Origin: Hysterangium stoloniferum
Lineage: Eukaryota; Basidiomycota; Agaricomycetes; Hysterangiales; Hysterangiaceae
NCBI GenBank assembly: GCA_015178975.1
Contig: WHVD01000009.1
Location: forward strand, 1-64,000
Length of the DNA: 64,000 bases
Direction: 5' to 3'
The notes beneath the pieces are model-generated. The model was not told the DNA's origin and did not search any database. It was given only the letters and a program-made list of their open reading frames with translations. Shown piece after piece: positions 34,793 through 47,179 of this stretch (positions within the stretch are counted from its first letter, which is position 1; every line of letters starts with the position of its first letter). Both the position numbers and the translations under genes were made by a program.

Positions 34793-37694
34793 TCAACATC
34801 GCTCGAACACTTTGTACAGATCTGGAAGACTGGCTACTTGTACCACATCTCGTTCAAGTAGGCTTTTTGGCGCATTCAGATATTTGCGCATTGCTGGAAA
34901 GACAACATGCTGGATCTGCCACCTCTCTGACTTTTCAGAAGTCTGATCCTGATGATTGATGGAAGTAGGTAGCAGAGGGCCTGGAACATGGAAGAACGCA
35001 AGCTCTCGGAGAAATGTGTCGAAACATTCTCGCTCGTTTGTCCAATTGACCTACGTATCTCATTAGCGACAAGCAGCGCTTCAGGATATTACTCACCTGA
35101 GGACCCAGCCGCATGAGAAAAAGCGGCAGTTTATCTAGGTTTGGCGAATAATCCTGTAACAAAAGGGGCAAGCTTTCGAGCTCGTCCTCGGCATTCATAG
35201 ACATCGAAAAATATTCGTTGAGCATCTCACGTCGTGATGTAAGTATTTGTAGTATTGCCTGTATAGGTGTAAGTTGAATCATCGTCCCAACAGATGGTAG
35301 AAACATACATCAATTACTTTGTCCTTTTCCAGCCCATTCTGTTCAATTTCGTCCTCGGTTTCCACCGCCAATGAAATTAGCGTACGCATAGGTGCAGGCG
35401 GATCTAGGCGAAAACGACCAAAGTTTCCAAATTGTCGTAATCCCAACTGATAGAACAACTCCTCCCTGGGACAATGATTTATCAAATTGTTCCCGACACG
35501 TTAAATTGATGCCATACGCTAGAGAACCATGATTGATAAGGTACAGTTTTGTTGCATGTTGGACCAGCGAAAGACACTTGTGCAAGTCCACGATCCCAAC
35601 GAAGACATGTTTTTCCAGGATCTCGGTTAGACCTAGTTATATGCATTGCGATCAATTATACGCTAAAAAGCGACTCGGTCAGTCATACCCTCATGTCGCC
35701 CTCGTATTACATCTGCTCGCAAATTTCGAACGGAGGTAAGTATGCAATCAGACTCTTTAATATCCTTCATTCTACTGGCTTTATCAGATTTGCTAATGGT
35801 CGCTTGTGCCGGATTTGTCGTGGGAAACATTGAGTCAATAGTCCGGTCCTGGTCCGATGTGCGCACTTTGTTGTAAGAGTAGATTTTCTTTTGAACAGAT
35901 GCTAATGCGAATTGAGTATAACGCGATTGATCGTTATACACTGAACAACTTACACGGCTCTGCAATATCATTTTCGCTGATCGGACCCTCCTTCCTCTCC
36001 TTTGGCCGTTCCTTGTCCTCAAGGACGCCACCAGTGAGTAGCGTCTAACAGGCATCAGCGATGCTCTATGAGGTATATCAACACCCACACCTGATACTGA
36101 AACGTCCTGCTCCCGCTGTTAACAACCAATGCCTCTTGGATAGCATCACATATTCTCTGCGTTATGTTTTCCTCATCCAAAAAATGCACCTCTCGTTTCG
36201 TAGGATGGACATTAACATCGACAGCTTTTGGATCAAGATGCAGGCTGCGTCGAGCTTAGCAAGTACGTTTATATTAGACACCGCAGCTCTCACCTCAGAT
36301 ATACGAAAGGACAAGTCCCTTTTGGTAAAACACTACTGTATACTGCTTCAATGGCTTTCTTTATCCGCGGTGACTCCACGAGACGATCTGTCAACATCCA
36401 ATATGATGTCACATGAAAGAAATCCTGAGGCACTTGAGAACATACGATTGATGAAAAGCAAGAAGACCATCTTTTTTGTGTGATAATTAACATCAGTTGT
36501 GTATGACTCGGCCTCCCACAAAAATGCATCGTCCTGTCTTTGTTCGGAACTATTACTGTCGTCCTCCTCTTCCTCTTGATCCAGTTCGTTATCTTCCGTT
36601 GCTCGGCCCTTTCCCTTAAGATCCTTTTTTGTTGCCACCGCTCGTTCACGGACAGCTTTCGAGTTCGATTTCGCTTTCGGCGTTCCAGTAGCAGAAACAT
36701 GAAGAAGAGCTTTTCCTATACTTGATCCATATAATAAACCAATTGTCTGCTGGATGGCGCTCCCTGAGGGTGTAGATAGGTCAGGCGACGTGGATCCAAC
36801 CTGGATCTGGGTTCAGTATTTCATCACTGGCACCAACAGACCCTCACCTTCTTGCATACGAACGATACCGAAGGGTTATGAATCGCGTATCGGGTCATGA
36901 CATCTAGAATACGTGCATACTCGTCTGATGGTGACTTGAGGGCAGCCAGTCGGAGCGGTGTTGAATGAAAGAGGTCCTCGGCCTTTCAATAGCCATGAGA
37001 TTGAACTCGAATGGATATAAAGAGACTTACAGTAATTGTAGTACCATCATTCCCCGCACAGGGCTTTGGATCTGCAGTAAGACCCGGTTTCGAAGGTGAC
37101 AGAACGCCGTCCGTATAATGGGCTCTGGCTTGAATATTAGACCTTGGTTGAAAAAGTTTACACGAAACATACTTCCAAGCACAACTCTCTTCTCTGATCT
37201 TTGTTACAACACTCAGATGCGCGACATGTGAGATAGATGCCAACGCCTCGCCACGAAAGCCATAGGTTTGCAAGGACGACAAATCAGAAAATGTGGTCAA
37301 TTTTGACGTTGCAAATCTCGAAGCAAGAAGGGGTAAGTCGGCTTTCTACCAGCAAATAATGTTAGGAGGGTGTCATGAGCGAAATTGTCGCAAATACACG
37401 TATGCCACACCCGTTGTCTTGAATTTGAAGCAACTTGAGGCCGCCTTCTTTCACAGTGACCCGGATAGATGTAGACCCAGCATCCAATGAATTCTCGAGC
37501 AGTTCTTTAAGAGCTGATGCTGGGCGATGAATGATCTGGTTGAGACTTGGAATGAGACGTTTTATTAGAAAGTGTATGCATCCCAAGCTTACTTCTCCAG
37601 CTGCTATACGGTTTATGAGAGTCTCATCCAGACGACGAATAGGCAACGGTCCGGAACGAGTAGGGCTAGGCGAACGAGAATATCGAGAGTCCAT
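34793..37694 (-). CDS. MLH1: DNA mismatch repair protein MutL homologue 1
   Basis: MLH1 pairs with PMS1 (or MLH3) as MutL-alpha, which acts after MutS recognises a mismatch. Start ATG 37694 gives [17 protein letters not shown]. Conserved blocks follow in order: [25 protein letters not shown] (ATPase motif I), DNGCGI (motif II), [18 protein letters not shown] (motif III), [30 protein letters not shown], the [15 protein letters not shown] region and [17 protein letters not shown]. The end is [11 protein letters not shown], the near-universal MLH1 C-terminus. Short introns of about 50 bp were recognised at each boundary checked and frames join. A long acidic insert ([15 protein letters not shown]) lies in the linker. 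It is the only complete copy; at least five partial copies lie within 16 kb. Confidence 0.93.
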
Positions 37695-38059
37695 TGAAGC
37701 AGCAAATGTTATGTATGTTTGCACTCAAGAGTCTAATTATACACACTCGCGCCTAAGCTCATGGACGCGTTGTGAACATAAATCTTGAGGCGAAACACTT
37801 CATGAAAACTCTCTATGAAGTGAAACTTCTATTTAAATGGTCCCGTGATGTATGTATCTCCTCTAACTGGCAGTGCGACAATTACTTTGAGGGCATCAAC
37901 AACACTCATTCTTCACTCAATATTGGCCCTTTGCATGCGTATTTTGAGAAGGTCTACGGCCTTGGACTATTATGAGATCTACCAGGAATTGTAATACACG
38001 GATGGCACAAACCCAAAACATGACATTGCATAAAAGGCTTCACAAGCACACGCATTGCT

Positions 38060-38415
38060 TCACGGCAGATAAGGCGGGGGAGGGTGCCTACTTGTCGGAA
38101 TAATAGTTTGTGATTGAATCGATAGACTTCGTGGCGCATACGCTGGTTCGACGGATTTGATTGCTGGTGTCTGTTGCGAAGAGGTCATATGAGGATGAGG
38201 TCTAGCGTTTTGCCCGGACTGAGTAGGAAAAGTAGTGTTTAACACAGGAAGCTGATGCTGATTGAGGGTTAACGAACAATGGGTAGTGGTGATGAACTTG
38301 CCTTCTGCGCTCGTCTCTGACAAACCATCCCCCTGAATATGGCACCAAGAATTATAACATAGAAAGCCAGTACACTGAAGATCAGTACACCGACGATCAT
38401 TGTGTCGGGCATCAT
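38060..38415 (-). CDS. Small single-pass membrane protein, 103 aa, GC-AG intron
   Basis: Exon 1 (38415-38302) starts MMPDTMIVGVLIFSVLAFYV and continues as a hydrophobic segment (about residues 6-27) followed by basic residues (CQRRAQK). A 44-bp intron (38301-38258) has a GC donor in perfect context, AG|GCAAGT, a TTAAC branch-like site and CAG acceptor. Exon 2 adds a Ser/Gln/Pro-rich tail ending PPPPYLP. The PY-like end could bind a WW domain, as in arrestin-related or Nedd4-recruited proteins; that is inference. No known family was recognised, and an upstream exon cannot be excluded. The gene is about 370 bp upstream of MLH1, same strand. Confidence 0.5.
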
Positions 38416-38419
38416 ACTG

Positions 38420-39095
38420 TCTCGTCTTGTCGTGTTTATGGTACACGTTCAATAATATGTAATACTAAAATGATGGGTCATGATGACATCAACATGGGTA
38501 AAACATATCCAAAAGCCTTCCTCATTTGGAGCACCCGACCCACTAAATTCCCGTCAGCTTTCCGTTCTTCACCGACTATCTCGGTTCCTGCAAAGCAGAG
38601 TACCTGATGAAGCCGGGGTGCTCGTCATTAGTCTCTCGTCGGAGACTCAGCGAGTGTGGATCGTCATCATTCGGGAATCATGTGGCCACTCATAACGATG
38701 GTAGACAACCTACCAAACACTCGTGACTAGGCAAGACATTGGAAAAGCAGGTATATTATCCCCTACAGATGATGCTAAGTAATATACAAGACGTAGAGAT
38801 AATAAAGATGTGTCCCTCTCCGGTAAGGAGGACGCACCACGTTGACCTTGGTCAACCACCTAGGCAAGTGCGGACTCCAGCTGAGATGATCAATTCCTCT
38901 GTGACCCGCAGTAGGCTCTCACAACGGAGTCCATTGCTGGATAATTGCGAGGGGACAATAAAGTGGGTCATGAAATGAGTGAAGAAAAAGAAGTTAGACG
39001 CCAAACCAACGATATTTGTACACTCACATCACGTGATCTATTCTGTGTGCCGTAGTCCCGGGTCAGCTTCTGGACAGATTTTCACATGTCAAAGG
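38420..39095. other. Intergenic, presumed divergent promoter region
   Basis: Separates the minus-strand small membrane protein from the plus-strand ABC transporter. No coding frame was recognised. Confidence 0.5.
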
Positions 39096-39099
39096 TGCA

Positions 39100-42000
39100 A
39101 TGACATCTCTCTCAGACCTCCATCGAGCACTTCATTCGCTTTCAAAACCTCGAAGGGTTTCGTATATCAAGCTTGCCGTTGTTGCTGTATTTTTATTGCG
39201 ATCGCGTCTCTTCAGTGTGCCCAGGAATTTGCTAAAGCTTAAAGTAAAAGCCGCTGGGCTTGTCTCCAATGGTAATGGTGTAGATCCGAATTCCACAACA
39301 ACCCATGAGAATGTACCACTTTACCTGGAGGAAGAAAATGGCTCGAAAACGTTGCTAGTTCCATTCAGAGGACGAATATCGAAGGTGAATCGAATCATAT
39401 AATCCATGATAATGCTAATTAAAATATCTATGCTCTAAGGTTAAAATTACACCCGTGTCTGCTTCGTATATTGCTGCTACAAGAACCCTGTTTCCGCGAT
39501 TACAGCCATCCCCTGATGATCCCCATTCAACTTCACAAAGCTCTAAGCCCTCTAAATCCACGGTTTCACAGCTTATTTCTATCTTGAGGATAGCATTTCC
39601 TTCAATCCGATCAAAGCAAACCCTCGTTTTGATTCTGCATTCTGCATTCCTTGTTTTGCGGACATACTTGTCCGTCTTGGTTGCAAAGCTAGATGGCCGC
39701 ATTGTCAGAGACCTTGTAAGTAATCACGTCTAATACTATTTTGGCTTCATAACGCCTCTGCATGAGTGCCCATATCTTACAATATCTCCGTTCGGCAGGT
39801 CAGCGCCAATGCAGCTGGTTTCGGACGAGGATTGATATTATGGTTCCTCCTTGCGATACCAAGCACATACACCAATTCCATGGTACATTCCCTTCATATA
39901 TGCGGCCGCCCAGAATTGGTCTCACTATCATTGACGTTTTAGCTCCGCCATTTACAGTCGAAGTTATCTTTACACTTACGCACAACGCTCACCCGTTATG
40001 CGCATGATCTATATTTTTCGCCTGCCCCACTTCTGCGATACTATCGGATCTCTCACGGGCAACCGTCTGAACGTTTGGAAGGCGTTGATCAGTCCGTCCA
40101 TGTCACATCGTATCACAGCCCGACATACCTAACTCTCCCCGACACAGATACATAACTGCAGACATCGCAGCATTCTGTGATTCGCTATCAGCGCTTTAGT
40201 AAGGCCTCCTAGATGTCTTCCATACATCCAGTCGGGCTGATTTACCTTCAAAGCGGGAATATAATGAAGCCATCTCTAGACATGCTCATCTTCACCTCCC
40301 AACTATCGCGTTCGCTAGGCTTTCGCGGTACAGTGTTACTTTTCCTCAATTACTATGCGACGGCGAAGATTTTAAGATCGGTCACGCCGGCATTTGGGCG
40401 ACTAGCAGCGGTGGAACGCGGTTTGGAGGTTTGCGATTTTGCCAATTAGTCCAAGAAGACTGATGAATTTTTATATTAGGGTGAATTCCGAGCCGGTATG
40501 GGAAGGGTGGGACGAGAAAGCGAAGAAATCGCGTGAGTACACAGTTTTCGACAAGTGATCACAGAATATTGAATACTCCGATGCGGTCAGTTTCTATGGA
40601 GGAGGTCCAAGGGAGCGAGATATTCTTTGGCGAGCATATTTGCGTCTCGTGAAACATATTAACTCTATTTTCAAGGTAATGTAATCCTACTCCCATGTCC
40701 CGCCAAAATAAAACAAAATAGTCCTTTTGGATCCCGAATATAAGGATACACGTGATGTCATCTGTAGGAAGTAGTTGGAACCGTATGAGATTTCCAATTA
40801 CCTCCTGCAGAGATGACTCCAAGGATATCCTTTATTCTGGATCTAGCAGGATTATTTTCATTTGATCTTTGGATACTGTCTAATATCATTATGCATGTAT
40901 AGATCCGCATAGCATATGAATGGACGGAGGATTTCGTTATAAAATACGCATGGTCTGCTGCAGGTTCGTCTTCGAGCATTTCCTTGCCGAGCAATCGTTC
41001 ACGTTTATGTCGTTTAGGTTATCTCCTGATCTCCATCCCGATCTTATTCACCCGGCGACAACGTTCCGTAGCAGTCCAGACTTCGTTACAGCATGCTGAG
41101 ACTGTCGATGATGCCGTAGCAATCCGCACTGAAAGTATGCCGAATCATTTCTCTACTCGATCAATTATTTATATTTCATTTTGTCAGATTACATATCAAG
41201 CCGGCGACTGCTGCTTTCCCTTGCCGATGCCGGCGGACGTCTCATGTTCGCCTACAAGGACATCTTAGAGCTCGCCGGACTTTCCTCGAGGCTTTATATG
41301 CTCTTCTCGACCCTGCATACCATAGAAAGTCCGCCAGAATTCGTACGAAACGCAGACCGCGTTGCGCTTCACCACGTAAACATTGAGGTTCCCGGTGAAC
41401 ATCTGCAACTAGTGAAGGGTCTTAATCTCGAGTTACCAGCGTCCACCGGGAATGGCGCTGAAGACTTGGACTTTGAACCCGTTACAGAACAGGGAGAGTC
41501 GACTTCAATTGGGGATCACATCTGGAAGATGAATCCCGGAGAACATCTAATGATCACCGGATCGAATGGTGTTGGCAAGACAGCCATTGCGCGAGTCATT
41601 GCCGAATTATGGCCAAGCGTTGGCGACGTGTTGGAGCGTCCCGATCGTGGGGTTAATGGCATTTTCGTGTTGCCACAGCGGGCGTATATGGTTGTCGGAA
41701 GTTTGCTGGATCAGTACGCAATATCCTTCCTCATCTTCTGCGGTACTGACGCCAAGATCCTGACATTGGCTTCTTTAGAATAATTTACCCACATTCGCAT
41801 GCCCAATTTATTCATTCTGGGAAGACATTGGACGATCTAATGAACATTCTCCGGACGGTACATTTGGAATATTTACCAGAACGAGAAGGCGGGTGGGGTA
41901 CTGTCAAGGAATGGCGAGATGTGCTGAGTGGTGGGGAGAAACAACGGGTATGCGCCTATGTTTTATACGCAAATTCCGTCTCATCCAGCGTCTCTTTATC

Positions 42001-42497
42001 AAGATGGGGATGGCACGAGTGTTTTATCACAGACCAAGATTTGCGGTGTTGGACGGCACGTCGTCTCTAGCTTCAATGGTTTCTGGTTTAATCTCTTCCT
42101 CTCACAGAGTGCACAAGTGCGGTATCCAGCGACGTTGAGGGCTTAATGTACCAACACGCAAAAGATGTCGGAATCACCCTCATCACGATATCCTTACGGT
42201 AAGTCGCTTTTGTAATTCACCCCCCCCGAGTCCTCTCACCAACGTACCAACATACCTGACTGCTGACACAGACCATCCTTGGCAAAATACCATACACGCA
42301 TGCTGTCGCTCTTGGGAGATGGAACCGGAAGATGGACCATGACACGAGTGGGCACTGCCGAAGAACGTATGGGTATTGATCGCGAGATCGTGAGCTTGGA
42401 GGCGAAATTGGCTGAAGTTGGGAAATGGGAAGCTAGGATAAAGGAGTTAAATGGACTCCTCGGTGTAGAAGCTGATACCAACCTGGTTGATACGTGA
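39100..42497 (+). CDS. Peroxisomal ABC half-transporter, subfamily D (PXA1/PXA2-like)
   Basis: ABCD half-transporters dimerise in the peroxisomal membrane and import long-chain fatty acyl-CoA for beta-oxidation. The N-terminus ([19 protein letters not shown]) is followed by membrane segments, the [12 protein letters not shown] block, [18 protein letters not shown] and, after a splice, the ABCD signature [14 protein letters not shown]. The nucleotide-binding domain has Walker [10 protein letters not shown], signature LSGGEKQR and, across a splice, [17 protein letters not shown] (Walker B and D-loop). The intron between LD and ECTSA (about 42056-42108) needs a GC donor (G|GCACGT). About a dozen introns are needed; the one at 40676-40902 is unusually long. 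The protein ends at 42497. Whether it is the PXA1 or PXA2 orthologue was not decided. Confidence 0.9.
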
Positions 42498-42499
42498 AG

Positions 42500-42910
42500 G
42501 AAGTCTATGCATATTGTAAGTTATTTACACTAGATACATGTTCTTGCTGTGGTTTAGTTGGGTAAATCGCGTTCATTTGTTATTGCATCTGAATCCTAAG
42601 ACATAATATGGAGATCAATTTTCCCCGCATAGAAGTGTGCCAACAATGACTCCCGGCCTTGTGCAAACAAAGCTGAATACTACAGTGACTGCACCGACTT
42701 TCGGGTCCCTCGCCAAGAACATGTCGAGTGATTACAGGACCCGGTACTGGGGGCGTTATGGGGGTCTTGTCCACTGTGGACAATTATCCAGTCGTCAACA
42801 ATAAGGTCGGTCAAAGCGACAAATTGGAATGTTCCTGTGGTTTTAAAGACATCCCAACGGATGACTCAACCTATAGGAACCAGCCAACCAAGGATAAATA
42901 TTAATACATA
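42500..42910. other. Intergenic, convergent gene ends
   Basis: Lies between the tail-to-tail ABCD transporter and SET-domain genes. No coding frame or RNA gene was recognised. Confidence 0.5.
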
Positions 42911-42914
42911 ATCA

Positions 42915-44278
42915 TTACAACCGCAACTTCCAACTCCAATGGCCCGTAAGATCCTTCATAAACTCCTGCATCGCCAACACATCAGGATGTTCCGGTCCCG
43001 CTTCCAGAACGCCCGACTCCACCGCCAACGCTGCATACTTCAACGCAACGTACTCATCGCCCACGCCGCTATACGCCAGCGCCGCATACGTATACGGCAC
43101 CGCCATCGGGGCATACAGGTGCTCCTGGTTGTACAGCGACACAAGGGCATCGGCCATCTGCGGGGTTGCGGTCGTGCCGTCCGACCAGTCATCCAGGAGG
43201 GCTTCCAGCTTCGATATGAGCTTGAGGCGCTTGTCGGACTCGTGGATGAGGGCTTCGGGGAGGCTGCACAGGGAGCAGGTGCATTCGAATCCCCAGGAGA
43301 ATTGGATTGCGGCCTGGCGTTCGGCGCGGGGGAGCATCATGTCGGTGTCTGTGTGGATGTACAGTTAGCTATGAAAATGGAGATGGAGTGTGGCGGACTG
43401 ACAGGAAAGGCTAAGTTCTTCCCCGGTATGGATTGTGCGTGAGGCGACTACATGGTGTGTTAATGTATTCTCGTCAAAATAGTAGTGAGCACTGGAAAAA
43501 AATATAAGCATGGGGGCTCATATGACTGGACAGCAGACATTACTTGGGTCGACAATCGTGGTTTGTACGCTACAAAAGCTAAGCAACTGTTGGCGCCGTC
43601 ATTTGGGAAAAAATAACTCACGGCCGCCTCCGGAAGAATAGCATTATGCTCCACTCCATCCTCCCCAAAGTACACCTGGAACGAATTCGTAAAAAGGATG
43701 TCATTGACCCTGTCGCCTCCAAACTGGCCGTATAATTCCAGATATAATTCCCGGGATGGATCAGGGAGTAAATCAACAGCTCGATTCTGCATTTCAAACC
43801 GCACACTATCCTCCAAAGTACTAAACGTAGTACGATGGACGATCAGCAGGGGGGTATGTGAGAATATCTTGTCCCCTCGATGGAGTGTACGGGTGGCGAA
43901 TAGCCCGACACCTCGTCCTGGTATCGACTGAGAGACATACGGGCGATTTAGAACGGTGTTAATGTCCTTCAAAGACTTGGGCTGTGTGAACGCATGCATC
44001 TGGGCAATATATGTCGCCATCTCAGGGGTGGTAATCAACGAGATCCCGCGTCCGCCTGCAAAAGTAGAGTTACTATAAACACAGTAGACTGCAGAGCCAT
44101 TTGGAGTATCAGGCCCTTCTGTCCATGGCTGTTGGGGCAGCACCATCTGAGCTTTGGTTTTAGTGATGGGCGAGGCTAAAGCTGACATGTGCTGCAGCTT
44201 CGGGTGTCCTGTTGCTATCAAGGCACAGATGGGAAAGGAGTGAACATGGAGGTTCCCTTGGGAGAATGAAATGTCCAC
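42915..44278 (-). CDS. SET-domain protein (SMYD-like)
   Basis: A probable protein lysine methyltransferase. Starting at ATG 44278, a long N-terminal exon reaches the SET core with SIPGRGVGLFATRTLHRGD (AdoMet-site G-G-R-G-type loop). After a short intron comes the catalytic-site motif RTNHDCRPN, then HYYFDENTLTHHVVASRTI and GEELSLSY. The post-SET exon (from 43340) has the zinc-binding pattern CTCSLCSLPEA, followed by a helical C-terminus with tetratricopeptide-like length. The Cys/His pattern of a MYND finger was not seen. The substrate is unknown. The true start may be upstream, because the N-terminal sequence begins abruptly without a typical initiator context. Confidence 0.83.
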
Positions 44279-44464
44279 ATGGCATGTGAGCAGCCGGGGC
44301 GGAGGGGGTTATTATGGTCTTGAAGTCGATAGGTATAGTGTTTGCTGGGGGTGAGAAGACAAGTCATGTATATACCCTAGATTGTTCGCAGCTCATAACA
44401 ACAATTTATAGCTGAGCTTTGGCCTTAGACGCTTATAAATTTATGGTCAGATTCAATTTCACAC

Positions 44465-45778
44465 ATGCCTTCCATGGACACCCCGACGCCCAAAGTAACT
44501 CAACGCCAACGTCTCAAAATATACACTCTAGAGGATGTTCTTACGCATAAACAGTCCGGTGATTGTTGGGTAGTTCGTAATGGCAAAGTTTACAATATCT
44601 CAGCCTTCTTACCGGACCACCCAGGAGGAGACGATGTTATTCTAGAGTGGGCTGGAAAGGATATTGGCGACGTCATGAAGGACGGAGAACATTCTCATTC
44701 GGACTCGGCGTTCGAGATGATGGCAGAGTACCTCGTTGGTCGGATAGGGACCGCTGAGGCACTTGTTGGTGACGGTGAGCCTAATTGTGATTGTATCTAG
44801 TCTTCACTCAACGACTCTCAACAGACTGGGAAGCCTCGGAGGATTTCCACCCGGATGATACAGACGTTGCAGTGGACTTTCAGAAAACCGAGTTTCTTGA
44901 TCTCAGCAAACCTCTCCTCCGGCAAGTTTGGGAAAGTAATTGGTCAAAGTCCTTCTACCTGCACCAGATCCATCAGCCACGCCATGTCCCAGAATCTGCA
45001 CGTCTCTTCGGTCCTTGGTATTTGGAGATGCTCACCCGCACCTCCTGGTTTGTCGTGCCTATATTCTGGCTCCCAATTGCGTCCTATATCTTCACCCTCT
45101 CAATGCTCCAATTCACATATCCTGCTCCATACGCCCGCTCATCCTTCCCCTATACTGCGCCCCCCACCTTCGCCTTGGATGCCCTGATGAACATTCCAAC
45201 CGCCTCATTCACTAAATCAATAGTGTGCTTTCTTATTGGCAATCTTATCTGGACATTCCTCGAATACACTCTGCACCGCTTCCTCTTCCATGTCGATGAG
45301 ATGTTACCCGACAGACCTTTTTTCCTAATGATCCACTTTTTGACACACGGGGTCCACCATTACCTCCCCATGGACCGTCTTCGCCTCGTCATGCCTCCCC
45401 CTCTCTTCATCGTCCTCTCCTTCCCATTTACGCGACTTGCCTACATTCTCTTCCCCACAGCTATCGCTAATGGCATCATTAGTGGCAGTTTCACATTCTG
45501 TACGTCCACGCAGGTCGCGGCAACTGATCATGCATAACTGATATCTTTACCATAGATGTATTGTATGACTGCATGCACTTTGCTCTGCACCACACCAAGC
45601 TCCCCGCATATATGCGCGAGATGAAAAAGTACCATCTTGCCCATCACTATAAAAACTTTGAGCTTGGCTTTGGAGTCACCAGTGCGTCCCGTATCACTTG
45701 TCATCAGGTTATTCGTGCTAATCCTTGTCCCTAGGTAAATTTTGGGATATTATTTTCAATACAGTCTTGCCTGTTTAA
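44465..45778 (+). CDS. SCS7: Sphingolipid fatty acid alpha-hydroxylase (cytochrome b5 fusion)
   Basis: Scs7/FAH1 adds the 2-hydroxyl group to very-long-chain fatty acids of ceramides in the ER membrane. Exons 44465-44774, 44825-45499, 45556-45681 and 45735-45778 sum to 1155 nt, whole codons, 384 residues. Residues about 15-100 are a cytochrome b5 domain with the haem loop LPDHPGGDDVILEWAG and the second His in EHSHSD. The hydroxylase half has the di-iron His boxes HRFLFH, THGVHHYLPMD, HFALHHT and HLAHHYKNFELGFG, with hydrophobic membrane stretches between. Everything expected is present. The gene is divergent from the SET gene, with 186 bp between start codons. Confidence 0.96.
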
Positions 45779-45974
45779 AATGGTCTTTTTATCGGACTAG
45801 TTATATTCAGTACAGGCTACTCTTAGTATACTTTACTCTACGTTATCTCAGCTTAGTGTTCGTTATCTTATGTCTTAAGCCGCATATACACATGCACTGC
45901 ACATTAGGGATCTGAGATGCAGATACGCTCTTTCTTCCCGATATAATTAATGGATTTGACCCATCTACTATCTA

Positions 45975-47179
45975 CTATCCAAATCTAGAGTTGAGACTAT
46001 CATATATCAAGAAAATCATAGCGTTACTGGGGATCGCCCTCGCCACTGTCACTCCACAGCCCGCATAGAACCCTCTAATACCCTCCTTCTTCCACATCTT
46101 CATAGCCATCTGCCCAATGCTCGTCTTACTTCCAGGACGCAGCTCCTCCTCAGTTTGCACAGCCGATTTCACCGAGTCCGCAGGGAACAACGCAAAATTG
46201 AACGCGACACCAGCACATGCCCCAGCGAACGCAAGCTGGTACCACGTCAAGTCCTTCTTGCTCAACTCCGCGCGCGGGCGATCCGTCTTTCGCGCCAGCC
46301 GATCCAGGAGGAACGACGACACCACCTCATTCGATCCAAACCACGCCGCTCCGCCGCCGGTCTCACGAATAAAGGTCCCCGTGTGGCCCAGCCATAGCCC
46401 GCGCAGGCCATGCTGTCGCACGACAGACCTGATGATCGAGAACGGGCCCTGGAGGTCGCGGAAGGACGGGCGGGCGGGGACTGTTGCGGCCGTCGCCGCT
46501 GCGTGCAGGAGCGATCGCGTTTCCGTGGCGAGCATCTGGACTTGCATTTTGCATTTGACGAGCTCGATGGGTGTTCTGTGTGGGCAGGCATATAGGGTGA
46601 TGTAAGTGGCGCGGTGCGCGGAAAGTGGGGTGGGGGACAGCGTACAATAGAAAGCTGGCAACGCTGCCTGCGCCTGCTGCAGCGATCGTGAGTTGCCCGA
46701 GGGATAGAGGCGTTGAGGCTGGGATATCCTGCACGCGGCGGATAACGACCTGTAGCTCGTTGTATGTTAAAAAGAGGGCCGCATTCTCTGCCATTGCGCC
46801 GACTATTGGCGCGGGTAGGCCCTACAAAGGCACTAAGCGTGTTAGTGACGTGCTGTAATAAAAACGACAATACACACGCGATACAATCCTCTCAACCCCT
46901 CCTTGTGGAAAGTCTGTCTCAGACAATCTATCGGTCCGTTGAACCGCGCAGATTGGTCCATGACCTGCGACTGCAAGCGGACTTTACACAAGTCAAAAGG
47001 ATGCTCGAACACCTTCGACATCATCCCCGCAACCTAGCCCATTCCAATGCAAAAATGTTTGTCAGCCAGCGTCCAAAAAGGCTCAAATCGCGAGACAAAC
47101 ATACACTACCGAATGCTACATCCTTCAGCCCCCGTAAGGCAGGGTTAGAGGCCACAGTCGGGGCATAGGCATCGTCCAT
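45975..47179 (-). CDS. ORT1: Mitochondrial ornithine/arginine carrier (ORT1/ARG11 type)
   Basis: A six-helix carrier of the inner mitochondrial membrane that exports ornithine for arginine synthesis. ATG 47179 gives MDDAYAPTVASNPALRGLKD. The three SLC25 signature repeats are visible: EHPFDLCKVRLQ, TPIELVKCKMQ and FPADSVKSAVQT. Typical block ends such as KEGLRGLYRGL, QHGLRGLWLGHTGTFIRE and KEGIRGFYAGCGVTV follow. Four exons at about 47179-47124, 47058-46880, 46825-46650 and 46575-45975 are needed. Assignment to ORT1 rests on the N-terminal wording (GSVAGMMSKVFEHPFDL) that I know from fungal Arg-11; other basic amino-acid carriers are close relatives. It is convergent with SCS7, about 200 bp apart. 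Confidence 0.87.
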
